From Saccharomonospora sp. NB11 (GTDB lineage: Bacteria; Actinomycetota; Actinomycetes; Mycobacteriales; Pseudonocardiaceae), in the NCBI RefSeq assembly GCF_015910535.1, contig NZ_JACBJG010000008.1, positions 1 to 64,000 on the forward strand: a DNA stretch of 64,000 nucleotides, given 5' to 3'. Shown one piece after another: positions 56,546-64,000 of this stretch. Under the pieces are notes generated by a model. The model saw only the letters and a list, made by a program, of their open reading frames with translations, did no database searches and was not told the origin of the DNA. Every line of letters begins with the position of its first letter. Within the stretch, counting starts at the first letter, position 1. A program made the translations under genes and the position numbers.

Positions 56546-57187
56546 ATGACTATCACTGCCCCTACGGTGTTCATCGGTGGACTTCAGTGGTTGGACTACG
56601 TTCATGCTGGTCCGCGCAAGGCGGCCTCGATGGTGGCCGAGCAGAAGCGCCGCTATCTCGACCCCGGGCGACCCGCTTGGTCGGCGTACGGGCCGTTGCT
56701 CGCGGCGTTTCGGCGCGCGTTGAATTCCGCTGATCGGCGTGGTGAACTCGACCGTGTCATCGCTCAGGTGTCCGACGCCGGGGATTGGCGAGCTGCTGCC
56801 TATCGGGACGCGGCCGACGGATTTCTGTCCGTGATTCCTCGACGGGCCACGGGAATCCGAGTCAGTGATGCCACGTGGGCGGAAGAGAATCTGCGTATCG
56901 TGTTCCGGGATCTGCTCGGAGTGCGCGTGCACGACAAGGCGGACACCCGGTGGCTGGTGCTGCCCTACTGCAAGGCCGACCCGCTCACCCAGGGCAGCGC
57001 CGACATCGTGCTGCAGATGATGGAGACGTTCGCCGATCTTGTCCTGCCGGGGGCGCGGCCCATCGTGCTCGACACCCGCCGCGCCACGTTGTTCAAGCTC
57101 CGCGCGAACGCCAACCGCGACACCCTCGACGTCTACGTTCGCGGGCTCGCGCTCGCCTATGCGAGGCAGTGGGCGCTCGCGGCGTGA
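56546..57187 (+). CDS. Hypothetical helical protein
   Basis: A 213-aa protein from ATG 56546, with GGAG 8 nt upstream (MTITAPTVFIGGLQWLDYVH). Mostly helical, with DKADTRWLVLPYCKADPLTQ and FADLVLPGARPIVLDTRRAT. No family recognised. It stands between the nuclease-helicase and module 2. Confidence 0.6.
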   Translation: MTITAPTVFIGGLQWLDYVHAGPRKAASMVAEQKRRYLDPGRPAWSAYGPLLAAFRRALNSADRRGELDRVIAQVSDAGDWRAAAYRDAADGFLSVIPRRATGIRVSDATWAEENLRIVFRDLLGVRVHDKADTRWLVLPYCKADPLTQGSADIVLQMMETFADLVLPGARPIVLDTRRATLFKLRANANRDTLDVYVRGLALAYARQWALAA

Positions 57188-57630
57188 ATGGTTGCCGGGC
57201 GAGCGTCGTGGTGCGCTCGCCCGGCTCGTCCCTGTGAGCCGAGGTTCAGTAGGTGGCTGGTGGTCCGCGCTCTGCCGCGCAACGGAAGACGCCCTACTGC
57301 CGGGCGTGTCGAATGGACTGTGCTCGATGAGTATTTCGGTCGATTCGGACGCATTCCTCTAGCTGTTTACATAGGACGCGCTCATGTGAGCACTTCGTGG
57401 CCGAGTATGGGGAAAGGGTTGTCCGAACCCATCGGTGACGGAGAGGATACGTTGTGCATCCCAGCACGGCTGCTTTCTCGCGGGGCTTCACTCGATGTTG
57501 ACGTGTCGTTGTCGCCATCTCGGTGGCAGCACCCTCTTCGGCCGCTCGCCTGAGCGGAGAGAGTTGTCGTTTCGTCCCACCCGCGAACGCACCGTGTCGT
57601 GATGAGCAGGCGTATCGCAAGGAGCAGGGT
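57188..57630. other. Intergenic region before module 2
   Basis: About 440 bp without a supported gene. An RBS (AAGGAG) precedes the GTG at 57631. Confidence 0.5.
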
Positions 57631-58149
57631 GTGGACTCGAATCTGAGGCCCGGCGAGGACCTCCAGCATTATCTCGAACGACAAGCCAGCCAGATGCAGG
57701 AACGCGCGGCCGCCCTCCAGGAGGCCTTCGCTGCCGCGGCAGCGACCGTGACTTCCCGAGACGGCACCGTCACCGTCTCTCTCGCGCCGAACGGTGCGCT
57801 GCGGAACATCCAGCTCGGCAAGCGAGCCTGCGAACTGGGTGAGGCCCGGTTGGCGGCCACGATCATGGAGACCGTGCGCCTGGCGCAGAGCCAGACCGCG
57901 CGGGCCGTGACGAGCTCGGTGCAGTCGATCGTCGGCAACAACCAGGCCGTCGAGATGATGAAGAGCTTCCTGCCGCCGGATCCCGCGGCCGCCGACGAGG
58001 TGGACCAGAACAAGTTCGTCGAAGACCCCGAGCCCGACGACGCCCCGCCGCCCCCGAAGCCGCCGGTGACTCCGCCGTCGTCGCCCACGAATCGGCCGCG
58101 ACGCCGCCCCGAACGCCGCGATGACGACGAGGAGGCGAACCCCTGGTGA
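57631..58149 (+). CDS. YbaB/EbfC-like protein, module 2
   Basis: A 172-aa protein from GTG 57631 with GGAG 7 nt upstream. ASQMQERAAALQEAFAAAAA and TVTVSLAPNGALRNIQLG fit the YbaB-like fold; the tail is Pro-rich and charged. Paralogue of 51997-52521. The next gene overlaps by 4 nt. Confidence 0.72.
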   Translation: MDSNLRPGEDLQHYLERQASQMQERAAALQEAFAAAAATVTSRDGTVTVSLAPNGALRNIQLGKRACELGEARLAATIMETVRLAQSQTARAVTSSVQSIVGNNQAVEMMKSFLPPDPAAADEVDQNKFVEDPEPDDAPPPPKPPVTPPSSPTNRPRRRPERRDDDEEANPW

Positions 58150-58460
58150 GCAGTGGACACGTCATCCGGGACTACTCGGAGTTCGACGAGTTCAGCCGCA
58201 CGCTCGACACGTTGGCGTCCGATCTGCGCAGCACCGGTGATCTCGTCGGCAGCATGGTCGCCGATCCGGGCCTGTGGGGAGTCCTCCTCGGTCAGGTCAT
58301 CGGTGCCGCCGCGAGCAAGTTCTGCGCCGACGCGCGCGACGCGCTCAACGACTACGGCGAGGCGATCGAGTTGCACAAGGAGAAGCTCGACAAGGCTCGG
58401 CGTCTCTACGAGGAAACCGACCGGCAGGCGGACGAGTCGATTTCGAGGTATCAGTTGTGA
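58146..58460 (+). CDS. EspC-like type VII-associated helical protein, module 2
   Basis: A 104-aa protein from GTG 58146 (SSGHVIRDYSEFDEFSRTLD), helical, ending in a coil (KLDKARRLYEETDRQADESI). It is in the same position as the EspC-like gene of module 1. Overlaps upstream and downstream genes by 4 nt each. Confidence 0.7.
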   Translation: MSSGHVIRDYSEFDEFSRTLDTLASDLRSTGDLVGSMVADPGLWGVLLGQVIGAAASKFCADARDALNDYGEAIELHKEKLDKARRLYEETDRQADESISRYQL

Positions 58461-60862
58461 GCGGGATTTCGGACAAGGAGACCTACACGCCCGGGGATTT
58501 CTGGCACGACCCGGGTGATCTGATCACCTCTGACGACTTCCGCACCAACGGCGCGGGCATCGTCAACACCATCGACGTCCTGCAGGACGCGGTCAAGGCC
58601 AACGACGACGTCACCATCGGCATCGCGGCCGCAGGTCTGGCGCTGGACGTGCTCGGGCTCGTGCTCGACCCGCTGGGCACCATCTTCGCGGCGGGTATCG
58701 GCTGGCTCATCGAGCACGTCACCCCGTTCCGGGTTCCGCTGGACATGCTCTTCGGCGACCCCGAGGGCATCACGGTCGCCACCTCGGCCCTCGACGCCGA
58801 GGCCGAGAAGGTCGCCGAGCGGAAGAGCGACCTCGAACGCAAGCTCGCCGAGTTCATGCAGAGCTGGAGCGGCGAGGGAGCGGACGCGTTCCGCGCGAGC
58901 ACACAGGAACTCGCCGATGGCATGGACGCGCTTCAGGAGGCGCTGAAGTCGGCGAGCAAGAACATGAGCATCTGCGGCGCCGTGGTCGGCGCCGTTCGCG
59001 GCATCATCCGCGACCTCATCGCCGGGGTGCTGGGCGGCATCCTCGCGGGCGCGCTGGCCGCGATCGCGGCCATGCCGTTCACCTTCGGCACCTCGATCGG
59101 CATCTTCCTGGGCACGGTCTTCACCACCGTGGCCGTCGCCCTCGGCAAGATCGCCATGCACATCAAGAACCTGGTTTCGAAGATCACGAACGCCGCGAAG
59201 GCGTTGAAGAACGTCGGAAACGCGGCGAGGAATCTGGGCAACCGCGCGGGTGACGCCGTCAATGGTGCGCCCATCCCGACGCCGAACGTCGTCGGATCCG
59301 GTGGACCGCAGGTGAACCCGAACACGGGCACGCCGCCCACGTTCGGCAACGGCGGTGGTGGTGCCGGCGGCAGCGGTGGTGGGGCCCCGAGCGGATCGGC
59401 CGGAGGACACGGGACGCAGACCCCGAGCGGGGCCGGCAACACGACGGACGTGCAGGGCACCGGTGGTAATTCGCGACCGGGTGCCAGCGACTCCACGTCC
59501 AGTCCGCGCCCTGACACCGGTGGTGGATCTGGCACGAACAGCACGCCGGAGACCAACGGCCCCAGCGGTTCGGCTGGTGGCAGCCCGGTGGGGAGTCCGT
59601 CCACCTCGCGGCCGCCGAGTTCGTTGGGTGACTTCGATGCCGGGTCCGGTGTGAGTGGTTCGGCTGGTGGCAGCCCGGTGGAGACCCCGTCCACCTCGCG
59701 GCCAGGCACCTCGTCCGGCGACACCGGTGGCGGTACCGGCGGTGGTGGAACGCCGCAGACACAGGAACCGAGCGGTGGTCCGTCGACCGACAACCCCTCG
59801 GCGGGCAAGGGCGGCGGAGGCCGTGATCCGTTCGAGGACTATCCCGAGCTGACCGAGAATCCGTGGGCCGACAGTCCGGCGGGCGGAACCGGTGGTGGGT
59901 CCACGGGCGGTGGTGCTCCGGAGACTCAGGGGCCGAACGGCGGCGGTGGCGCGGGCCCGGCCGGGGGCGGCGGGGGCCGTGATCCGTTCGAGGACTATCC
60001 CGAGCTGACCGAGAACCCGTGGGCCGACAGCCATGGCAATCTGCCCGACTACGGTTCGTCCGGTGGTACCTCCGGCGGTTCGATCTCGGACCGGCTCGGC
60101 GGTGGTGACCGGCCCGGCGACGCTCCCAGCGGCAACAACGGTCCTGACGGCGCTGACGGTTCCTCCGGCCGGGGGCGTGACGGTGAGAGTCCGGACGGTG
60201 GCTCCGATCGTGGTCGTGGTCAGGACACTGACGGCGGCTCGGGTCGTGATGGCGATGGTCGGGACGCCGAGGGTGGCTCGGGTCGTGATGGCGACGGTCG
60301 GGACGCCGAGGGCAACTCCGGTCGTGACGGCGACGGTGAGGATGCCGACGGTGGCTCGGGTCGTGACCGGGACGGTGAGGACGCCGAGGGCGGCGGCGAC
60401 CCCGACCGCGACCCCGATGGTGAGGGCGCCCAGACCGACGGTCGCTCCGACCGTGATCGGGACGGCGAGGACGCCGACGGCGCAAGCCAGAACGGCGACA
60501 AGGACAAGTCGTGGTTCTGGGACAGCAAGGAGAAGACGCGCGACCTGTTCATGGAGGGGTTGCGCAAGTACTCGGACGAACATCCGGGCTCGATCACGCC
60601 CGAGCAGATCAGGGAGTACGAGTTCAAGGTCGACAAGGTCATCAGTGCGTTCGAGTCGAAGTACGTCTTCGACGCGTTCGCGAAGAGTCACCCGGACGTC
60701 GCGCACAGGGTGGAGGACATCCTGCGCACGATGACCGATCCGACACACAGCAAGCTCGGCCTCATCACCAAGAGCTCGCTGGACTTCTTCCGGTTCGGTG
60801 CGTGGCAGGCGATGGTCAACGCGGGCGTCTTCCCGGACGAGTGGCGAGGTGACAACGCCTGA
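58457..60862 (+). CDS. Large repeat-rich WXG-like protein, possible polymorphic toxin, module 2
   Basis: An 801-aa protein from GTG 58457. Residues about 1-260 are WXG-like and partly hydrophobic (FMQSWSGEGADAFRASTQEL). The middle 400 residues are low-complexity Gly/Ser/Pro with two repeats of RDPFEDYPELTENPWADS and many GRDGDGRDAEG units. The last 125 residues form a compact, distinct domain (KEKTRDLFMEGLRKYSDEHP, FAKSHPDVAHRVEDILRTMT). This architecture (secretion domain, flexible repeats, unique C-terminal domain) resembles type VII polymorphic toxins. The C-terminal activity is unknown and no immunity gene is identified. Confidence 0.75.
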   Translation: MSGISDKETYTPGDFWHDPGDLITSDDFRTNGAGIVNTIDVLQDAVKANDDVTIGIAAAGLALDVLGLVLDPLGTIFAAGIGWLIEHVTPFRVPLDMLFGDPEGITVATSALDAEAEKVAERKSDLERKLAEFMQSWSGEGADAFRASTQELADGMDALQEALKSASKNMSICGAVVGAVRGIIRDLIAGVLGGILAGALAAIAAMPFTFGTSIGIFLGTVFTTVAVALGKIAMHIKNLVSKITNAAKALKNVGNAARNLGNRAGDAVNGAPIPTPNVVGSGGPQVNPNTGTPPTFGNGGGGAGGSGGGAPSGSAGGHGTQTPSGAGNTTDVQGTGGNSRPGASDSTSSPRPDTGGGSGTNSTPETNGPSGSAGGSPVGSPSTSRPPSSLGDFDAGSGVSGSAGGSPVETPSTSRPGTSSGDTGGGTGGGGTPQTQEPSGGPSTDNPSAGKGGGGRDPFEDYPELTENPWADSPAGGTGGGSTGGGAPETQGPNGGGGAGPAGGGGGRDPFEDYPELTENPWADSHGNLPDYGSSGGTSGGSISDRLGGGDRPGDAPSGNNGPDGADGSSGRGRDGESPDGGSDRGRGQDTDGGSGRDGDGRDAEGGSGRDGDGRDAEGNSGRDGDGEDADGGSGRDRDGEDAEGGGDPDRDPDGEGAQTDGRSDRDRDGEDADGASQNGDKDKSWFWDSKEKTRDLFMEGLRKYSDEHPGSITPEQIREYEFKVDKVISAFESKYVFDAFAKSHPDVAHRVEDILRTMTDPTHSKLGLITKSSLDFFRFGAWQAMVNAGVFPDEWRGDNA

Positions 60863-61009
60863 CCGGCTGCCGGGTGCCGGACGACCGGCACCCGGCTCGA
60901 CACCTCTCACCGAGCAGTGCGGATGGGGTGCACAGGCGCACAACGGCCGTCGGAAGATGGTGGAGTATCACGTCGCGTGTGGACGGTGGCGGCCGACGTC
61001 GCGCCCGAC

Positions 61010-61549
61010 TCAGTGGCGCAGTTCCGCGCGGAACGGGGCACTCGGATTCTCGACGAGCACCGCATCACCCTCCGGCGCAGTGCTAGCACCGATCACCCGG
61101 GACATGCTTCCTCGGGAGAACGGGAACGCGGCCAGAACGGCCACGACGAATCCGGCCAGTGCCACCCCGGCCAGCCACCGCACCGTTCCCGCCTCGGTGA
61201 GAATCCCGGCGACGAGCGAACCCGCGAACACCAGCAGCCCGCCGAAGAACAGAACGGCGGCGACGGTCAACCACCGGGTCCGGGTGCGGGCGCAGACGTC
61301 ACACAGCGGCCAGCCCTTGACCTGCGTCACGCGAACCTTGCGCGCGTGCTGGTCCAGACGTTCGGCCATGCCCACCGCGCCGAAGACGCCGACCCGGCGC
61401 GTTCGGCTGCCCTTCAGCCGGACCTTGCTCTGCAACGTGAAATCCGCGCGCCGCACCGCAGGCCGACCGTGACGCGAGCAATGGGACGGCAAAATTCCCT
61501 GTTCGGCCAGGTTTGCCGGAATTCGAACGGTGTCGAAATCGGACGCCAC
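61010..61549 (-). CDS. Membrane protein with two helices and a short cysteine motif
   Basis: A 179-aa protein from ATG 61549 (MASDFDTVRIPANLAEQGIL). HCSRHGRP and CDVCARTRTRW (CxxC) may bind metal; two adjacent transmembrane helices follow (VAAVLFFGGLLVFAGSLVAG, WLAGVALAGFVVAVLAAFPF). The tail is soluble. No family recognised. It sits antisense between modules 2 and 3. Confidence 0.65.
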   Translation of the reverse strand: MASDFDTVRIPANLAEQGILPSHCSRHGRPAVRRADFTLQSKVRLKGSRTRRVGVFGAVGMAERLDQHARKVRVTQVKGWPLCDVCARTRTRWLTVAAVLFFGGLLVFAGSLVAGILTEAGTVRWLAGVALAGFVVAVLAAFPFSRGSMSRVIGASTAPEGDAVLVENPSAPFRAELRH

Positions 61550-61659
61550 GTGAACTCCTTCCCGTCGATTCCGCCCCAGGCCGCTCCGCGGGAGCCTACC
61601 GGATACAGTGGGCCGCTCGATCGCATTGCGGTGTCCGTGACGGCGAGGAGGTGCACACG

Positions 61660-61971
61660 GTGGGCTTCAAGGTTGAACCCGCGAGTATCACGAAGTTCGG
61701 CGAGCAGATCGACGAGCTGAAAACCGATGCCAAGGCGGCGCAGGTCTATGCCGAAGATCATTTGCAGATCGACGGTGGTGACGCGCGCATGTATGCCACC
61801 GCGGCGAGCGCGGCCGCGGACGCCAGCGCCCTGCTCACCGAGAACTACGAGCGTCTCGCCAAGATCGTCGAGACCGCGGCGATCGAGCTGGACAAGGCCG
61901 CCACCATGTACGCGGAGACCGATCGCGAGAAGGCCGAACAGCTCGACAGCACCTACCCGACAGGAGAGTGA
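61660..61971 (+). CDS. EspC-like type VII-associated helical protein, module 3
   Basis: A 103-aa protein from GTG 61660 with GAGGAGG 8 nt upstream (GFKVEPASITKFGEQIDELK). Helical, with AASAAADASALLTENYERLA. F.V.P.....FG..I..L is typical of EspC-like proteins. Followed at once by the next gene. Confidence 0.75.
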   Translation: MGFKVEPASITKFGEQIDELKTDAKAAQVYAEDHLQIDGGDARMYATAASAAADASALLTENYERLAKIVETAAIELDKAATMYAETDREKAEQLDSTYPTGE

Positions 61972-61973
61972 CC

Positions 61974-62693
61974 ATGGCCGACTCGCCCCGGTCCGAACTC
62001 GTCGACCCGACCGCGTCCGATCCCATTCCGGATCTGCTCGAGAACGTCATCGGCATCACCCAGTACATCAGCGTCTCGTACTGGGTGGGTCAGGCCATCG
62101 ACCTGATCTTCGACGTGAACCCGTTCTCGTGGGTGGCGGAGCAATTCGCGGGTGACTGGGAGAAGGTGCAGAAAGCCGGCGTCGCGATGGAGAAGTTGGG
62201 GGAATTCAACGACTCCTTCGCCAACGTCATCACCACCGAATTGAAGAACGTGTCGGCCGATTGGCAGGGGAACGCGTTCGACAGCGCGAACACCTACTTC
62301 AGCGAGCTCGCGAAGACCATCGAGGACCAGAAGGCGACGCTGAGCGCGATGGGCCGCGAGTTCAAGCAGACCGCCATCGGCATGTACGAGACGGCGAACT
62401 CGATCAAGTCGTTCCTCGAACTGCTGCTGGATCTGCTCATCGCGATCGGCCTGGAGCTGGCAGCGGCAGCCGCGAGCAGCTGGACCGTCATCGGGCCCAT
62501 CCTCTCCGGCGCCGCGGCGGCCGCGACCATCAGCAAGGCGCTCGGTGTGTGGGACGACCTGCTCCAGGCACACACCATCGCCTGGAACGCGGTGCAGGGT
62601 CTTGTCGGCGTCACCGCCGGCTACCTCAGCACCCTCGGCGACATCGAGAAGCACGCGTTGCCCGAGAGCAACTACGACCACCCGGGGGTGTGA
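61974..62693 (+). CDS. WXG100-like long protein, module 3
   Basis: A 239-aa protein from ATG 61974 (or GTG 61968, which overlaps the upstream stop). LKNVSADWQGNAFDSANTYF contains a WxG-type turn near residue 100. Hydrophobic helices follow (LLLDLLIAIGLELAAAAASS). Likely type VII substrate or partner. The third module gene starts 2 nt downstream. Confidence 0.72.
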   Translation: MADSPRSELVDPTASDPIPDLLENVIGITQYISVSYWVGQAIDLIFDVNPFSWVAEQFAGDWEKVQKAGVAMEKLGEFNDSFANVITTELKNVSADWQGNAFDSANTYFSELAKTIEDQKATLSAMGREFKQTAIGMYETANSIKSFLELLLDLLIAIGLELAAAAASSWTVIGPILSGAAAAATISKALGVWDDLLQAHTIAWNAVQGLVGVTAGYLSTLGDIEKHALPESNYDHPGV

Positions 62694-62694
62694 G

Positions 62695-63084
62695 ATGAGC
62701 AGGCCGGACCAGGAACCGATGCTCGACGTCGCCCGAGGCGATGCCGCTCTGTCACGGCACCTCAAGAACTCGCTGACGGTGCTGCGCGACAAGGTGGCCG
62801 ACCCCGAGTTCAAAAGCCTCGTCGACGACGTCGTGGCGGGCCGCCGGAGTCTGCGCGACACGGTCACCTCGCCCGCGTTCTCGCGCGCGCTGGACCCGCT
62901 GATGGAGCAGGCCGCCGAGCACTACCGCACCCTCTCCGACGAGGAGCGCGAGGAACTTCGTCGCACCGGCGAGCAGCAGTTCGAGCAACTCCGCCGCGAC
63001 GAGGAGGAGCAGGCCGCCGCCGCGCGTGATCGTCGCCGCGACGAGGACGACGAGGACTTCAGCGACCGGAACTGGCTGCGCTGA
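62695..63084 (+). CDS. Charged helical protein, module 3
   Basis: A 129-aa protein from ATG 62695 (SRPDQEPMLDVARGDAALSR). Helical, with a strongly charged end (EEEQAAAARDRRRDEDDEDF). It takes the place of the YbaB-like gene of the other modules but comes last, and shares only the acidic tail with them. Probably a cytoplasmic partner. Confidence 0.65.
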   Translation: MSRPDQEPMLDVARGDAALSRHLKNSLTVLRDKVADPEFKSLVDDVVAGRRSLRDTVTSPAFSRALDPLMEQAAEHYRTLSDEEREELRRTGEQQFEQLRRDEEEQAAAARDRRRDEDDEDFSDRNWLR

Positions 63085-63090
63085 TCGCCC

Positions 63091-64000
63091 TCACATCGCC
63101 CCCACCGGGATGGTGCCGGGTGGTGGGCGCCAGTCCAGCATGAGCAGCGTGGCGTCGTCGTCCATCACACCTCGCTGGTGGTGCAGGACGCCGCGCATCA
63201 CACGCCGGAGGGTCTCGGGCGCGGCGAGGTTCGGCGCCGAGTGCCGTTCGACCAGCGCGACCAACCGGTCGACACCGAACTCGTGTCGGTGCCGGTCCCG
63301 TGCTTCGGGAATGCCGTCGGTGAAGAACAACACGCGGTCACCCGGTTCGAGCTGCTCCCGGCCCACCACGCCGTCGGGCGGCGTTCGGGAGACGCCGAGC
63401 GGGATGCGTGGCGGCGTCCGCAGGCGCTTCACCGCGGTGTTCGCCCGCAGCAGCAGCGGAGCCGGGTGACCGGCGAGCAGGTAGGTGAGCTCGCCGGTCG
63501 CGACGTCGAGCCAGCTCAGGATCGCGGTCACATAGCGCGAGCCGATGGGTCGGTTCTCGGCGACCATCCGATCCGCGCGATGGGCCAACTCGTTCAAGTC
63601 GTGCACCCCACCGCGCCGCGCGTTGCGGATCGCCGCCAACGCGACCGCGCTGGTGAGCCCCGATTGCATGTCGTGTCCGACGCTGTCGAACAACGCGCAG
63701 AACGCCATGTCCTCGTTGATCGCGTAGTCGAACGCGTCACCCCCGACCCGCTCGTGCGGCTCCAACACCACGCTGATCATGACCTGCGAGGACGCGAAGC
63801 TCAGCGGCGGCAGCAGTTGCCAGAGCAGTTCGGCGTCAGCGGTGAAGGGCGCAGCGCGGCGCGCGACGTGCAGGGCGTCGCCGTAGGCGAACTTCGTGGC
63901 GACCACCTGCCCGAGCAACCCCGCGAGCGACACACACCGGTCGCGCACGGTCGCGTCGTGCGGGTCGAGCGCCGGAGGCAACCCGAGACAGACCACGCCG
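63091..64000 (-). CDS. PP2C/SpoIIE-family phosphatase (5' end outside the window)
   Basis: The minus-strand frame stops at 63091 and is open to the window edge. RVGGDAFDYA and FCALFDSVGHDMQSGL are the metal-binding motifs of SpoIIE-type PP2C phosphatases, and GDRVLFFTDGIPEARDR with MDDDATLLML follows. Such phosphatases act on anti-sigma-factor antagonists in actinomycetes. The missing N-terminus may hold a sensor domain. Confidence 0.9.
   Translation of the reverse strand, partial: GVVCLGLPPALDPHDATVRDRCVSLAGLLGQVVATKFAYGDALHVARRAAPFTADAELLWQLLPPLSFASSQVMISVVLEPHERVGGDAFDYAINEDMAFCALFDSVGHDMQSGLTSAVALAAIRNARRGGVHDLNELAHRADRMVAENRPIGSRYVTAILSWLDVATGELTYLLAGHPAPLLLRANTAVKRLRTPPRIPLGVSRTPPDGVVGREQLEPGDRVLFFTDGIPEARDRHRHEFGVDRLVALVERHSAPNLAAPETLRRVMRGVLHHQRGVMDDDATLLMLDWRPPPGTIPVGAM

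Noticed and set aside
58451-60943. An 830-codon minus-strand open frame opposite the repeat-rich protein
   Set aside because: It mirrors the repetitive plus-strand sequence; the plus frame has overlapping starts with its operon and WXG-like features.

Overview
The window is high-GC actinomycete DNA, most likely from the Pseudonocardiales (Saccharomonospora, Amycolatopsis and relatives). This rests on codon usage, frequent GTG starts, XRE/DUF397 regulator pairs, WXG/EspC-like small proteins paired with YbaB-like proteins, and the form of the type I-E repeats. The genus is an inference.

Region 1 (1-16.5 kb) is a CRISPR and regulator patchwork. After an IS5-like transposase tail, a membrane protein and a NUDIX hydrolase come a broken XRE regulator, a three-gene zinc-ribbon/coiled-coil operon and a large divergent regulator. 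Five type I-E-like arrays follow (A1 5.0, A2 8.7, A3 11.6, A4 12.9, A5 15.5 kb; about 42 repeats). All are transcribed on the minus strand and share one leader, but no type I-E cas gene is present in the window. They alternate with minus-strand XRE-regulator cassettes (about 408-aa regulators, short acidic peptides and small partner proteins), several of them truncated or frameshifted.

Region 2 (16.5-28.7 kb) is a complete type III CRISPR locus that best fits subtype III-D. A six-gene minus-strand effector operon has a start/stop overlap at every junction: a 670-aa Cas7 with a large insertion, a Cas10 without HD domain but with an intact GGDD cyclase motif, a single Cas7, a Csx10/Cas5-like protein, a tandem Cas7-Cas7 and a Csx19-like protein. 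Divergently there is a two-transmembrane protein with a SAVED-like C-terminal domain, a probable cyclic-oligonucleotide-gated membrane effector, followed by Cas6. The adaptation module is a 623-aa reverse transcriptase-Cas1 fusion plus Cas2, flanked by two arrays with 37-nt repeats and duplicated leader elements. One spacer in each array shares the same 18 nt in a staggered overlap, evidence of repeated sampling of one target.

Region 3 (28.7-36.5 kb) holds a frameshifted orphan Imm1-like immunity gene, a fuller copy of the small-protein cassette with a palindromic operator, an XRE regulator with duplicated DUF397 partners, a secreted serine hydrolase, a lipoprotein and a sialidase-like protein.

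Region 4 (36.6-49 kb) is catabolic and housekeeping: LysR, CitMHS transporter and AtuA-like genes, then an aromatic-acid cluster (pcaHGBC, pobA and an aldehyde dehydrogenase) divergent from an IclR regulator, then a Nei-type glycosylase and an NTF2-fold protein.

Region 5 (49.2-64 kb) has an Mrr-type endonuclease, a PD-(D/E)xK/DUF2075 nuclease-helicase, a MazG-like enzyme and three related type VII-secretion-associated modules, one carrying an 801-aa repeat-rich protein. It ends in a truncated PP2C/SpoIIE-type phosphatase. No rRNA or tRNA gene was recognised.
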